64,000 nucleotides of DNA, taken from Petunia secreta. Its lineage: Eukaryota; Streptophyta; Magnoliopsida; Solanales; Solanaceae. How positions within the stretch are numbered: position 1 is the stretch's first letter; every line of letters starts with the position of its first letter. The notes under the pieces were generated by a model that worked only from the letters and a program-made list of their open reading frames with translations, did not search any database and had not been told where the DNA came from. Made by a program: the position numbers and the translations under genes. The DNA lies in the NCBI GenBank assembly GCA_029990175.1, contig JARKIP010000065.1, forward strand, positions 6,762,501 through 6,826,500. Direction: 5' to 3'. Below are positions 35,229 through 46,706 of this stretch, piece by piece.

Positions 35229-35839
35229 TACTCAAAATCCTAACCACAATGAGTCTCTACTTTTGGGATTTATTTGATTATTATCTTGCTATTCATTGTT
35301 ATTATTACCGTACTAACTTGGTTTTTTTTTATTTGTTTTTTACTTTATTTATTTATTGCATTGAAATTTTTATGCGATATTTTGCATAATTCACTCATAC
35401 TCCCCCACTTCTGAGAAACGACACTTCACACACACACGGTGATTACGTGGATCCCACGGTCGCTTCACCACCAAAACACCTTTTAAGAGGGACATGTTGG
35501 AATATAATTGGTCCGTGGTACAACCAACAATTTTAAATGGTCCCACTCCTTGGTCGTCCGCCTTGGGGAACCGTGTCTAGGATTACACCACTCTTCTATT
35601 GTAATGAGCATGCATCATGCCGTAGGAAGGGCTCCCCGTGAGCCGACTAGTTTTCAACTTGTCCAAACTACGTAAATGGGTTTTCCGACATGGACATGAT
35701 TATGTGCATTTAAGAGAAAAGGAAAGAGAAGAGAAAAAAAAGTGAGACAAGAATGAAAATGCATTTTGATTTTTGTTCAATTATTCTCAAAGGGAACGGG
35801 GTTTTTAAATTTTATTTTTTCCTTTATTCTTAGGTCACA
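35229..35839 (+). other. Leader of element A
   Basis: No ORF. Two blocks shared with the left-edge element's leader lie at 35446-35460 (TTACGTGGATCCCAC) and 35503-35528. A packaging or dimerisation role is possible but only inferred. Confidence 0.7.
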
Positions 35840-38067
35840 ATGAGTCAAAACTTTCATCGTTTTGGAGTGACTATGGGCGCACCCCCTTTGTTAACCAATT
35901 GGTGGAGTAACTTGTCACTGAACCGAAGTACGTCAACACTAGGGTCATCTGGTTTCACTATTAGAAATGAAACTGTATAGGGAGATGATTGAAGCATCAG
36001 TGTCGTTTTGGGATGCAGAATTGTACATGTTTAGGTTTGGGGACATCGAATTAACACCTTTGTTGGAAGAAATAGGGGGGTTTGTGTCATACTCGGGGCT
36101 AGACAAACATTGTTGGCAAGGGGGTCGCATACTAGCGCCTAGTGTCCCCGCAGCTGAGGAGTTTCGTAAAAAGTTAGGGATGGTAGCTACCAAAGGATAC
36201 TTGACCAAAGCTATGGAAGAAGTCAAGGAGATTACACGAGAAGCAAAGAGGGCCAAGATGGAGTGTACTGCCTAGTCAAAGTGTCATTTTCATTTTTTCT
36301 CTCTTGTACTTTATTCTTTCCAAACTATCATATACTGATTTTCAAATGCTGGGGAATTTATGAGAATAATTGGCTACAAAATGTGTGTTCATTTTCTTTG
36401 CATAGTGACAAACCTAGAAAGGCTATACGTCCTTGGCACGTAATATTCCATTAGTAAACCTACGGCAAATGTGAAAAGGGTTTTTAACCCGAAAAGTGAC
36501 AAATTGCATCTCTGCATTGATTCGAAGAAACGTTTGCACAAAGCATTGATTGTCTGTTTAAACATGATCGAAACTGTAAGAACGTTTTGGTCTTTACCTC
36601 TTCTTGTTTTGTTTTGAGACTATGGCTGCAAAGGGTGTCTCTAATTTGAGATCGTTTCCGACTATGGCTGCCATGACTGGTTTGGTTAAAGCTGCTACGC
36701 ATTTCTGGGACTACAAAAGGGCTGTGTTTTATTTCAATGGTTTCGAGCTGGCATACAATGTTAGAAGAATTTGGAGGGCTAGCAGGGTTAGAGCATGGAC
36801 CCTAGACTATGATTTATCATCGAGACATGGAACCTAAAGAGTTCGTTGACTTGCTAAGAGCCCCTTATGATCCATATATCGAGGGAGTGATTGATGGAAA
36901 AGTCACGTTGGAATACTTGCATTCTAGGTTTTGAGATCCGACACTTAGACACGAATAGAATGGGGCGTGGGAAGTTCAAGATTGGGAAGGATCGAATCCA
37001 ATGCTTTCATCATTGCCTTTCTAGGAAGCATGGTTTTCCCCGAGAAGGGAGGAAAGATCGACATAAGGTTGGGATGAGTAGTAGAGGGTTTGCGCAGAGG
37101 TGCTTTCAAACGTCAAGTAAGCTTGGTTCCAATTATTTTGGAGAGGAGGAGACGTTTTCGAGGGGTGTAACTTGTTGCTGCAAATATGGTTGATAGAACA
37201 CTTGCATAGCATCCCTGTCAGCCCTATAGCACCAAAACCATCTTGGAATAGAGGGATCCGTTCGCATAACACCCGTATGGCTGGAACAGTAGCATGGGAA
37301 TACACCGCAAACATGGAAAGTTGGTACACCAAGCTCGAAGAATTGCAAGAAGTGCAATGGGTGATTGAAAATTGTGCTGGTTTCGTTGTCTCCATACAAG
37401 GTCAAGACATCACTTTCTTGACATTGATTGGATTCCGAAGAATTCAACACTATGTTCCTCTAAGGATCCTTCGACAAGTAGGAATTACACAGCAAACCTC
37501 GCAGTTGACCGAGGGAAGAAGTTTCAACATTGAGACAAGGGACATCGAGCATCCGATCGTTCTCACTATATTGACAATGTGGGAGAAAAGGCTTACTATG
37601 CAGTTTTGCCGTGGTCGTGACAGTAGGGTGAACCCTACTGAAATAAGAAAACCAAAGCTCCAAATGCTGCTGAAAAATACAAGAAGCTGAAACACGAGTT
37701 TGACCAAAGAAAGAAGGAGTTAAGGGTGACACAAGAGAGGGAGATAAGGAGACAATACAAAGATAAGATCAAAAGGGACGAATTCAAGTATTGGACCGGC
37801 AAGGTCATGACTGCAAGGAAAGCTGCTGGGAATTTACAAGATTTGCTCAAAGGATGGGGAGAGTATTTTAAGTCAGTACCACTGGAAGAGAAGGAAGCAA
37901 GATGATAAAAAATCTGCGAGTTCCTCATAAAAGCTCTGGGTGACATGGAAGCTGAGAAAAACCTGCTGGAAACATTTGTTGATCCTCCGCTCATTAGTTT
38001 GGCTCACAAACCCAAGGAGGAAGCCAAAGAGGAGAAGGAAAATGAAGACGTTGGAGCTGATATTTGA
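35840..38067 (+). pseudogene. ORF1 of element A (Ogre-specific upstream ORF, broken)
   Basis: Reading begins MSQNFHRFGVTMGAPPL at 35840, with a frameshift at about 35925. The run MKLYREMIEASVSFWD to KAKMECTA (35967-36272) shows IEASVSFWD...FRFGDIEL. After 36276-36620 (stop-rich, no gene) comes MAAKGVSNLRSF (36622) with a second version of that motif, VKAATHFWD...FYFNGFEL (about 36682-36753). A later part has CNLLLQIWLIEHLHS (37166-37210) and VQWVIENC, open to 37687, then a lysine-rich coiled C-terminus to 38067. The motif order recalls the plant DUF7745/mobile-domain type found at the N-end of some plant polyproteins; from memory, moderate certainty. Function is unknown. Many stops. Confidence 0.6.
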
Positions 38068-38513
38068 ATCTGAAGTCTCTTTGCTTGGCACCTAGTCTAG
38101 TCGTATCGAGTCAAGTCGTCTTGTCCTTTCTTTATTGTCGTTTTCATCTTAATCAAGTTATTAGTGGTTCTAATAAAGCCAAGCAAACTAAATAAAATTT
38201 CGTTATTTTTGGGTTTTAGACTAGTGATGATCTTGTTTATTCAAAACAAATGATGTGTTTGGTGCAAACGTTACTTCGAATCCGCGATAGGCCCACCTCT
38301 GGCACAAAAGAGGTCCCATGCATGATAGGACGCAATTTTATTCAAACTAACGTATACTCACATTTTCTATTCTTGTTTCTTATGTGTCATTTCCCAAGTC
38401 CCTGATAGTTTGGTTTGTGCATTCTGGCCGTGCCGCAATACCGGTTGAGATCCAAAGGATCAATTCCAACACCTCCCCCTTTACCTACAAGGACAAAGAC
38501 GAGACAAAATATC
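38068..38513 (+). other. Spacer between ORF1 and gag in element A
   Basis: No gene. From about 38430 it matches the B sequence at 3727-3813, just before the gag start, as a nearly open reading VPQYRLRSKGSIPTPP; this could be extra N-terminal Gag or a conserved leader. Confidence 0.5.
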
Positions 38514-40500
38514 ATGGCTGAGTTCGACAAGGTTGGAACTCCTGAGAAACAAGGCATGGTTGCCTATGAAAACTACGCTAAGCTGGAGCAGAGGCTGCTC
38601 GAACTGATGAGATCACTGAACCAAACCAAACTGCTCGCCCTAATGGCAAAGATCCACTTTACCCTGAAAGAGACATTCCTTACCCTACCCACACTGCACC
38701 ACCAAAAGCACCACAAAACAACTTACCCACCTTCACCGTTGAAACCAAAACCATCGCCTCACCTACCAAGGACCATGAGATGTACGCATGGACTAAGGAA
38801 GACCCAGACAGTACCAAAGAACAAGTCCAATGGCTGGTTGAGAAGTTCAAACAACTCCAAGGCACTACGGGAACTCGAGGGTTAGCTTATGAGGATCTCT
38901 GCTTGTATCCTGACTTGAAACTACCTGAAGGCTACAGGACACCCAAGTTCAACATGTTTGATGGCAGTGGAGACCCAATTGCTCATATAAGATCTTACTG
39001 TGATAAGCTAATTGGGGTTGGACATGACGAAAAGATCCGCATGCAGCTGTTTAACTGCAGTCTAACTTGACTGGAGACTTTGTCTGGAGAAGTAATGGCT
39101 GGAGACTTTGTCGACAGTTTTGGGCACAATACTGATGCCATGACTGACCGGTTTTACCTAGAAAAACTGAAGAAGAAGCCCACTGAAACTTTTAGAGAAT
39201 TTTCAACTAGATGGAGGTCTGATGCCGCCAAGGCCCAGCCTCCCATGGAAGACGATGAGATCGTGGCAACTTTCATTCGCATTTAAGAAGATGTCTACTT
39301 TGACAAAATGCTGAATCTGCAAGATAAGAAGTTTGGATAGTTGATCAAGATTGGTGAGATGGTCGAAGATGGACTGAAGACTGGAAGGATTGTTAGCATG
39401 GCCATAGTACAAGCCGCTAACAAAGCACTACAAGTTGGCAGCACTACTACCTCAAGAAAGAAGAAGGACGACGTCTCCTTCGTAACCGCATCACTTGACC
39501 ACTCCCCTACTCACAATCACTACTACCAAACACCTCCTCCCTCCTACCCTTACATACCATCGACATCCACCTACCCAGTCTATAACACCCAGCCCATGTA
39601 CCAAAACCCACCACCACAAAGACCAACCTACCCACAAAGTCCCAACTACCGAAATACCAACACCTATTCACCAAGGCCTCACGCCAATAACAACCCAAGA
39701 TCAAAAAGAAACTACACCCCGTTGGCTGAAAGTCGCACCCAGTTGTTCGAGAGACTCAAAGCAGCCGGTCACATACAACCCAGACCATTCAAAATGCCCG
39801 ATAGAATGACACCCTATTTTGATCAAACAAAAGCTTGTGCCTATCACTCTGGAGGACCTGGTCACGATACTGAAAAGTGCTACGCCTTGAGGGACAAAAT
39901 ACAAGACTTGATCGACCAAAAGGTGATACACCTGAAGACTCTGAATGTACACAACAATCATGTGCCTAATCATGGAGACAATAGGGTGAACCTGATCGAG
40001 TTGGATGAGGAATGCAACTTAGAAGGGACTATCGTTAAGGCAAAAGAGAAAGTACCAGCAACCGCATCAGTTGCTCAAGCCGCCACAACACCAAAGCCCA
40101 TTGAGGTGGAAATGGCTCCCAAATTCTATGTTGATGTGGTTCCCCCATACAGTGACAAGATGGTACCATGGGATTATGAAAGGGAGAAGAAGAATAAGTC
40201 AGTAGTTGAGATTGTTGCCGCACAAGGGATGACTAGGAGTGGGAGGATTTATACCCCCGAGAATCTTGTTCAAAATAGGCAGGGCATTAGCGAGGAAGAG
40301 TCCGAGGGAAAAGCAAAGAAGTACTCCGTAGTTGAGCACTTGGGCAAAACTCCAGCACAAATCTCTGTTTTGGCTCCGCTCCTGAAATCAGAGAGCCATC
40401 GAAATGCTTTAATGAAGGTGTTGGACGAAGCACATGTTCTGGTGGACACTTCAGTTGAAAATCTGGCTAGCATAGTTGGACAAGTTATGGAGGCCAACTG
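38514..40500 (+). pseudogene. gag of element A (broken)
   Basis: Start MAEFDKVGTPEKQG at 38514. Capsid core from LKLPEGYRTPKFNMFDGSG (about 38917) through TETFREFSTRWRSDAAKA (about 39184). Pro/Tyr/Asn-rich linker 39495-39700, then the zinc knuckle CAYHSGGPGHDTEKC at 39836-39880 (C-X2-H-X5-H-X4-C, the Tat/Ogre form). The stretch 39341-40498 is open for 386 codons. Breaks: frameshift near 38600-38780, stop at 39068 with local loss, stop at 39284, stop at 39338, stop at 40499. Confidence 0.88.
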
Positions 40501-41289
40501 AATTCCTTTTCATGGACATGAGCTACCACCTGAAGGGTTGAATCACAACAAAGCTTTGCACATCACTATCAAATGCAAAGACTGGTTCGTGGGAAGAGTT
40601 TTGATCGACGGAGGTTCCGGTCTGAACATATGCCCGTTCATCGCTCTGAAAAGAATGGGGATTGACCAAAGCATGATGAGGGAGAGCGACATGAAGGTGA
40701 AGGCGTTTGATGGGTCACAAAGAAGCACCATTGGGAGATTGACCCGACTATCATGGTTGGTCCCGTGGAGTTTACTGCTGAATTCCATGTCATGGACATC
40801 TCTGCTTCCTACAATCTGCTACTAGGGAGGCCTTGGATTCATATGGCTGGTGCGGTACCTTCCACATTGCACCAAACTGTGAAGTTCGAATTGGATCACA
40901 AAGAGGTGGTAGTGCTCGGTGAGGGGAACAATTCTATCTGCAATCAGCAAACCATACCAGCAATAGAAGGGGATACTCCTGATGGGCAGACATTCTATAC
41001 TGTAAAACTTGTGGGAGAAGTACAAGGCACTCGAGGAGGACGCCGCAAGAATTACAATTCGGGTTGGAACCCTACAGGCGCAGTCCAAGGAGGTTACACT
41101 GCACACTTTGGTCCTAAGTTGGTCAACACACCGCCTGGGGTTGAGGAAATGAAGAGGAACTCTTACAGTGCCTACTGGGATAGCCGAGGCAAAGCTATGA
41201 AGGAAGAAATTTGGTATTGGAACCAGTCATGTCTGATTGAGGAGTGCCCTCATGCGAATTTCGTGAGACTCTACCAGCTAAGACTGAGA
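40501..41289 (+). pseudogene. Protease of element A (frameshifted)
   Basis: Active site VLIDGGSGLNIC with the catalytic Asp codon at 40607-40609; D-G-G in place of D-T/S-G is usual in this lineage. C-terminal YNLLLGRPWIHMAGAVPSTLHQ at about 40811-40875. A frameshift near 40735 separates the halves. Otherwise close to element B but with an intact active-site Gly. Confidence 0.85.
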
Positions 41290-41904
41290 AGTGACCAATG
41301 TACTCACCCAATGCTCGTCCCAATTGGAAATGCATCTCCGAAGAAACAAAGGGAAAGCGAATGTGGATACCTAAAACACCTGAGCCTATGGAGGTGGTGA
41401 TTGAAGAGTCATATGTACTCCCACAGGCTGTAAAGTTGCCCGGAGACTGGGTCATAGGCATCATGATCAAGCAAGGCTACGAGCCTGGCAAAGGCTTGGG
41501 CAAGAACTTTGATGGCATGGTCGAGCCAATCAGAATTGTGATGAGGCCCGACAATGACAACGCTGGCATAGGGTACATTGTGACCTATGAAAAGAGCATG
41601 GAAGAAGCGTCACTGGATTTCAAGTTCTACAAGAAAAGCACTAAGACTCTCTTGCATATTTTCGTTTCGTCTGGATACTTGGATGGTCGAAAAGGGGAGA
41701 TGTCCGGAGCACAAGCAGTGGAGCCGAAGACAGTTATGCTGAAGAGGATCTGCTGGCAGGAATGCAAAATCTATTCATAGTTGATGAAGATTGTTGTGTG
41801 ATCCTAGAAGAACATGTTGAACCTTCTGGACTGACAAAGGCTGGATCTGGAGCAGCACTGAACAACTGGATCAGCAACTGGGCCCGAGCTTACCGTAGAC
41901 CTTG
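41290..41904 (+). pseudogene. G-patch segment of element A polyprotein
   Basis: The motif GYEPGKGLGKNFDGMVEPI (41473-41529) sits after protease in a run open from about 41298 to 41778. Then a frameshift and a second run (VDEDCCVILEEHVEPSGL, about 41780-41830) leads to the splice donor at 41905. Presence in both A and B shows the module belongs to the family rather than to one chance copy. Likely RNA-binding by analogy with betaretroviral protease G-patches. Confidence 0.78.
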
Positions 41905-42113
41905 GTAGAGCTGAGGGGATAAAATTTATCTTTATACTTTCTAAAATAAAACCCGACTCTGAGTCGTGGAGTTTTCATTATTTTCCTTTCCTATTGCACA
42001 TGTTTCCCTACAAACTTTGTTTTGCAAGGATTCATAAATAAAATGTTCCATTACTTCCCTTTTAACTCTTTGCTTTCATTTTTTTTAATTTTGCGATAAT
42101 TTTACTTTTTCAG
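41905..42113 (+). other. Putative intron of element A
   Basis: Donor TTG|GTAGAG at 41905, acceptor TTTTTCAG ending 42113, 209 bp, AT-rich with stops. Removing it joins the frame ending CCTTG to CATTCATATT and leaves the frame open to the TGA at 42343. Same boundaries in B. Matches the known Ogre intron position. Confidence 0.75.
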
Positions 42114-43144
42114 CATTCATATTAATAATCCCATTGAGTCCACAATTGCAACGTGTAACGAAACAATGGAGCTTGGGGAAGCTAGAGCTGATTATGATGA
42201 TTTTGATGAAACTACACAAGAAGAATTTGAAATATTCGAAAACCTTGAGGAGACTGAGGTGATAAACTTAGGAGATGAGAAAATTGTGAAAGAGACAAGG
42301 ATCAGTGTGCATCTCAATGCCGAGGATAAAAAAGAGATATACTGAGTTTCTTAAAGAATATGAGCACGTATTCGCCTGGTCATACGATGAAATGACTGGC
42401 ATAAGCACGGATGTGGTAGTTCACAAATTACCTATTAATCCGGGCTTTCCGCCAGTCAAACAAAAGGCCCGAACTTTCAAGTCATCGGTTCTATTGAAGA
42501 TTGGAGAAGAAGTGACCAAGCAACTCAATGCAGGAATCCTGAAGCTAAATCCAGCAAAGTGTGCTTTTGGTGTTCCGGCCGGGAAGCTCCTGGGTTTCAT
42601 CGTTAGTAGAAGGGGTATCAAGCTGGATCCGTCCAAGATCAAAGCCAATAAAGAATTGCCACTGCCAAAAAGCAAGAAAGAGTTTATGAGCTTCCTAGGA
42701 AGGCTCAATTACATCAGCCGTTTCATAGCACAATCCACCGTCATCTGTGAGCCAATCATCAAGTTGCTGAAGAAAGACGCAGTGATCGAGTGGACAGAAG
42801 ATTGCCAAAAAGCATTTGATCGGATAAAGGAATACTTGTCTCGCCCGCCTGTGCTGGTCCCACCTGAGCCTTGGCGACCTTTGATATTGTACCTGTCCAT
42901 GGTAGATTCGGCCTTTGGTTGTGTATTGGGACAACATGATTCAACTGGGAGGAAGGAGCAAGCAATATACTATCTAAGCAAGAAGTTCACTCCTTATGAA
43001 GCCATGTACACATTGCTGCGCACTGACTTGGATAGCACGAAAGCTGAGACATTACCTAACATCTTACTCCACATTGTTGATATCGAGAATGGATCCTCTC
43101 AAATACATCTTCCAAAAACCAGTGCCTATCGAAAAGCTGGCTAA
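42114..43144 (+). pseudogene. RT (catalytic core deleted) and first RNase H of element A
   Basis: Begins in the open spliced frame, then frameshifts near 42340. Pre-RT and fingers region EHVFAWSYDEMTG and VKQKARTFKSS lead to VTKQLNAGILK, which joins directly to LNPAKCAFGVPAGKLLGF at about 42543. The whole palm with the YVDD box is missing, by family comparison roughly 0.4 kb. The thumb/connection (FLGRLNYISRFIAQS) and RNase H start (PLILYLSMVDSAFGCVLGQ) follow. RNase H is itself cut at about 43025-43070. Not functional. Confidence 0.88.
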
Positions 43145-44109
43145 ATAGAAAATGCTGCTCAGTGAGTTTGACATCACTTTCGTCACCCAAAAGGCGGTGA
43201 AAGCTCAAGCCTTTGTTGCTCACATGGCCGAGAACCCAGTGGGAGATGACTATGAACCTTTGCACACCTATTTCCCTGACGAAGAAGTCATGTTCGTATG
43301 AGAAGATATCACCGAAGAGTATGATGGTTGGAGGCTATTCTTCGAAGGAGCGATCAATTTCAAAGGAGTCGGCATTGGAGCGGTATTAGTTTCCGAGACT
43401 GGACAACACTATCCTGTCACGGCCAAACTAAGGTTTCCTTGCACCAACAACATGGCGGAGTATGAAGCTTGTATTTTGGGTCTTAGATTGGCAGTGGACA
43501 TGAACATACAAGAGCTATTAGCAATTGGGGACTCTGACCTACTTATTCACCAAGTTCGAGGAGAATGGACAACAAAGAATCTGAAGTTATTGCCATACCT
43601 GGAGTGCATAAAAGAGTTGAAGCAAAGATTCACCAAGATAGAGTTCCGGCATGTATCCAGAATGCAAAATAAGTTCACGGACGCTTTGGCTACCATAACT
43701 GCCATGATCAAGCACCCCGAAAAGAACTACATAGACCCAATACCCATGACAGTGAGGAAGCAACCACCCTACTGCTATCACGTGGAAGAAGAGTTAGACG
43801 GACAGCCTTGGTTCTACGACATCATAAGGTTTCTCAAAGACGGTAGTTATCCAAAGAATGCAACAAGTCTCCAAAAGAAGACACTGAGGAGATTAGCAAA
43901 TGGTTTCTTTCTGAACGGAGATGTTTTGTACAAAAGGACACCCCATCTAGGGTTGTTGAGATGAGTAGACGCAAAAGAAGCTGCTAAATTTTTAGAAGAT
44001 GTACACTTTGGGCCGTGTGGCCCACATATGAATGGTTTTGCGCTTGCAAAGAAGATTTTGGGAGCTGGCTATTTCTAGATGACAATGGAACATGACTGCA
44101 AAGAAAAGC
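43145..44109 (+). pseudogene. Second RNase H and integrase N-terminus of element A
   Basis: Archaeal-type RNase H: FFEGAINFKGVGIGAVLVS (about 43339), NNMAEYEACILGLRLAVDMN (43447-43506), IGDSDLLIHQVRGEW, FTDALAT. Metal ligand equivalents are mostly kept, but the first Asp position in FFEGA is Glu. Stops at 43144, about 43300 and 43962. The zinc finger is damaged: after EHDC (about 44088) a short stretch is lost and the frame changes. Confidence 0.85.
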
Positions 44110-45042
44110 CATCAATGCCAAGTCCATGGAGATATAATTAGAGTGTCTCCCAATGAGCTGAACATTATGGGATCGCCTTGGCCTTTTGCCACCTGGGGGA
44201 TGGATGTCATAGGTCCTATCGAGCCAGCCGCTTCCAACGGGCATCGCTTCATACTGGTGGCCATTGACTATTTTACCAAGTAGGTAGAAGCTGTATCATA
44301 CAAATCAGTAATAAAGAAGGTGGTGTCGAACTTTGTTCGTGATAAGATGATCTGCCGATTTGGCATCTCTGAATCCATCATCACTGACAATGGGTCCAAT
44401 CTCAACAGTGACCTAATGAAAGCAACCTCTGAGGTCTTCAACATCAAGCATCACAATTCCACTGAATACCGACCTCAAATGAATTGTGCGGTCGAGGCGG
44501 CTAACAAGAACATCAAGAGGATATTGCGAAGGACAGACAATTCAAAACAATGGCACGAGAACCTGCCTTATGCTGTATTAGGGAAACACACCACAATGAG
44601 AACATCAATGGGGGATACTCCATATTTGTTGATGTATGGCACCGAGGTAGTAATACCCGCAGAGGTCGAGATACCATCTTTGAGAATCATCCAAGAGACG
44701 CAATTGAAAGATGCTGAATGGTTCAAAGGAAGAATAGAGCAATTGGCCTTCATCGATGGTAAGAGATTGAATGCAATATGTCATGGGCAATTATATCAGA
44801 GGAGGATGGCCAAAGAATTCAGCAAGAAAGTTCGAGAGAGATTCTTTGAACCTGGGCAATTAGTTCTGAAGAAGATATTTCCGAATCAAGAAGAAGCAAA
44901 AGGAAAGTTTGCACCAAATTGGCAAGGACCGCACATGGTTCACCGAGTTTTGGACGGAGGAGCATTGATATTGGCAGAAATGGATGGAAAAGTCTGGCCA
45001 AAACCTATCAACTCAGATGCTGTTAAAAGATACTATGTATAG
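44110..45042 (+). pseudogene. Integrase core and C-terminus of element A
   Basis: Catalytic Asp in GMDVIGPIEPAASNG (about 44201), stop at 44281 (FTK then TAG), then a 240-codon open run (44320-45039). It has the second Asp in IITDNGSNL (about 44380), Glu in AVEAANKNIKRI (about 44491) and the C-terminal EPGQLVLKKIFPNQEEAKGK and GPHMVHRVLDGGAL, ending KRYYV. All three catalytic acids are kept. Confidence 0.9.
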
Positions 45043-45634
45043 GGATTTATACTGAATAATGATTTCCCTTACTCTGCAACACATTATGTAATCTGAACTA
45101 CGTCACGGCCTGATTCCCCAAGTGGGATACGTAGGCAACCTATTCAAGGTTAGGTCGCATAAATACAAAATTTTCATTTCCCCACAAAGCGAACACTGGT
45201 GCAGAATTTTTGAGGAACTCTAAAAAATTCCCAAAGGACAAACATAGTTGACACTGGGGCAGAAATTTTTGAGGACCTCTCAAAAATATCAAAAGAAAAC
45301 TGGGGCAGAATTTTGAGGGCGCCCTCAAAATTCATTTGGAACAGCATAAAGGATGACAAATTTGGTTTTACACAGCGCGACTTGTGACTCCATGGAATAA
45401 AATATTTTATTTCATTCTCTTTCTTATAAAAGTTTCTCAAAATCATTTGCATTACATACTGTTATATGCATATCCCTATTAGCTCGACTAAGATCCCGGC
45501 ACTCGTGGACAGCGAACGCGAAACAAGCCAAGAATGCCCAAACCAAACCACCCCGTACAACTCACCAATCTTTCTTTGGATGCAGGCACGAGAGATACCT
45601 AAATCAACAACGCACAAAAGGTTTGTTATTTACA
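45043..45634 (+). other. 3' UTR of element A, proximal part with three hairpins
   Basis: Stem-loops follow repeats of ACTGGKGCAGAA: 45194-45230, 45252-45290 and 45300-45333. The last contains a perfect 26-bp palindrome (45308-45333, centre GGGCGCCC). The same set is at 21124-21270 in B. No gene. Confidence 0.8.
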
Positions 45635-46420
45635 TTAGCTGAGGGCACACAACCCGAAGCGTCGATTGAGGCTACACAGCCCGATATCAATTTGTCATTT
45701 ACATTAGCTGAGGGCACAATACCCGAAGCATTGATTGAGGGTACACAGCCCGATATCGATTTGTCAATTACATTAGCTGAGGGCACACAACCCGAAGCGT
45801 CGATTGAGGGTACACATCCCGTTGTCGATTTGTCATTTACATTAGCTGAGGGCGCACAACCCGAAGCGTTGATTTACGGTACATAACCCGAAGCGTCGAT
45901 TGACGGTACACAGCCCGATGTCGATTTGTCATTTACATTAGCTGAGGGCATACAACCCGAAGCGTCGATTGACGGTACACAGCCCGATGTCGATTTGTCA
46001 ATTACATTAGCTGAGGGCACACAACCCAAAGCGTCGATTGAGGGTACACAGCCCGATATCGATTTTTCATTTACAGTAGCTGAGGGCACACAACCCGAAG
46101 AGTCGATTGAGGGTACACAAGCCTATATATATTTGTCATTTACATTAGCTTAGGGCACAAAATCCGAAGCATCGATTGAGGGTGCACAGCCCGATATCGA
46201 TTTGTATTTTAAAATAGCTGAGGATACGCAGCCCAAGGCATCGGTTGAAGGTGCACAGCCTGATATCGATTTTCATTTTCAATTAACTGAGGGTACACAG
46301 CCCAAGGCGTCGGTTGAGGGTACACATCCCGATACCTATTTGTCTTTTTTATTCTTTGCGGAGGGTACACAGCCCAATGCACCGACAGAGGGCATACAAC
46401 CCGATGTCAAATCTAACACT
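45635..46420 (+). repeat. 69-bp tandem repeat, about 11 units, in element A 3' UTR
   Basis: Units start at 45635, 45704, 45773, 45842, 45938, 46007, 46076, 46145, 46214, 46283 and about 46355. The fourth unit carries 27 extra bases and the tenth 3, both multiples of three. Each unit reads LAEGTQPEASIEGTQPDIDL plus three residues (23 codons). Runs are open at 45623-45883, 45926-46150 and 46202-46420. Ogre/Tat 3' UTRs are known to hold variable tandem repeats that can seed satellites. Confidence 0.92.
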
Positions 46421-46706
46421 TGACAGCAAAAGATGCACAATCATGGCGTAGCAAGCATAGCTATATGTGGCAAGAATCCTGCAAAAAAAAGAATCCAGCC
46501 CGGCGGGAAGGTATGTTTTATATATACATTATGTTGCAAACACATCTTCATTGCAGGATATGCACCCCAAGAAAAGCAAGCATTTCAGCCTGGCGCCCCA
46601 CACTCTCTTAAGTCATAGGTTTCTTTAGAATCATGACAAAATTGGCCGCACTGTCAACGTCTTTGCCCAAAGACTCTTTCATCATCCCCAGGCAAAGAAA
46701 GGCAGC
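46421..46706 (+). other. End of element A internal region
   Basis: No gene. Purine-rich GGCAAAGAAAGGCAGC just before the LTR start (46707) is the likely polypurine tract. Confidence 0.55.

Noticed and set aside
35967..38067. Possible host gene between LTR and gag
   Set aside because: Position between PBS and gag and the repeated motif fit Ogre ORF1; it decays together with the element.
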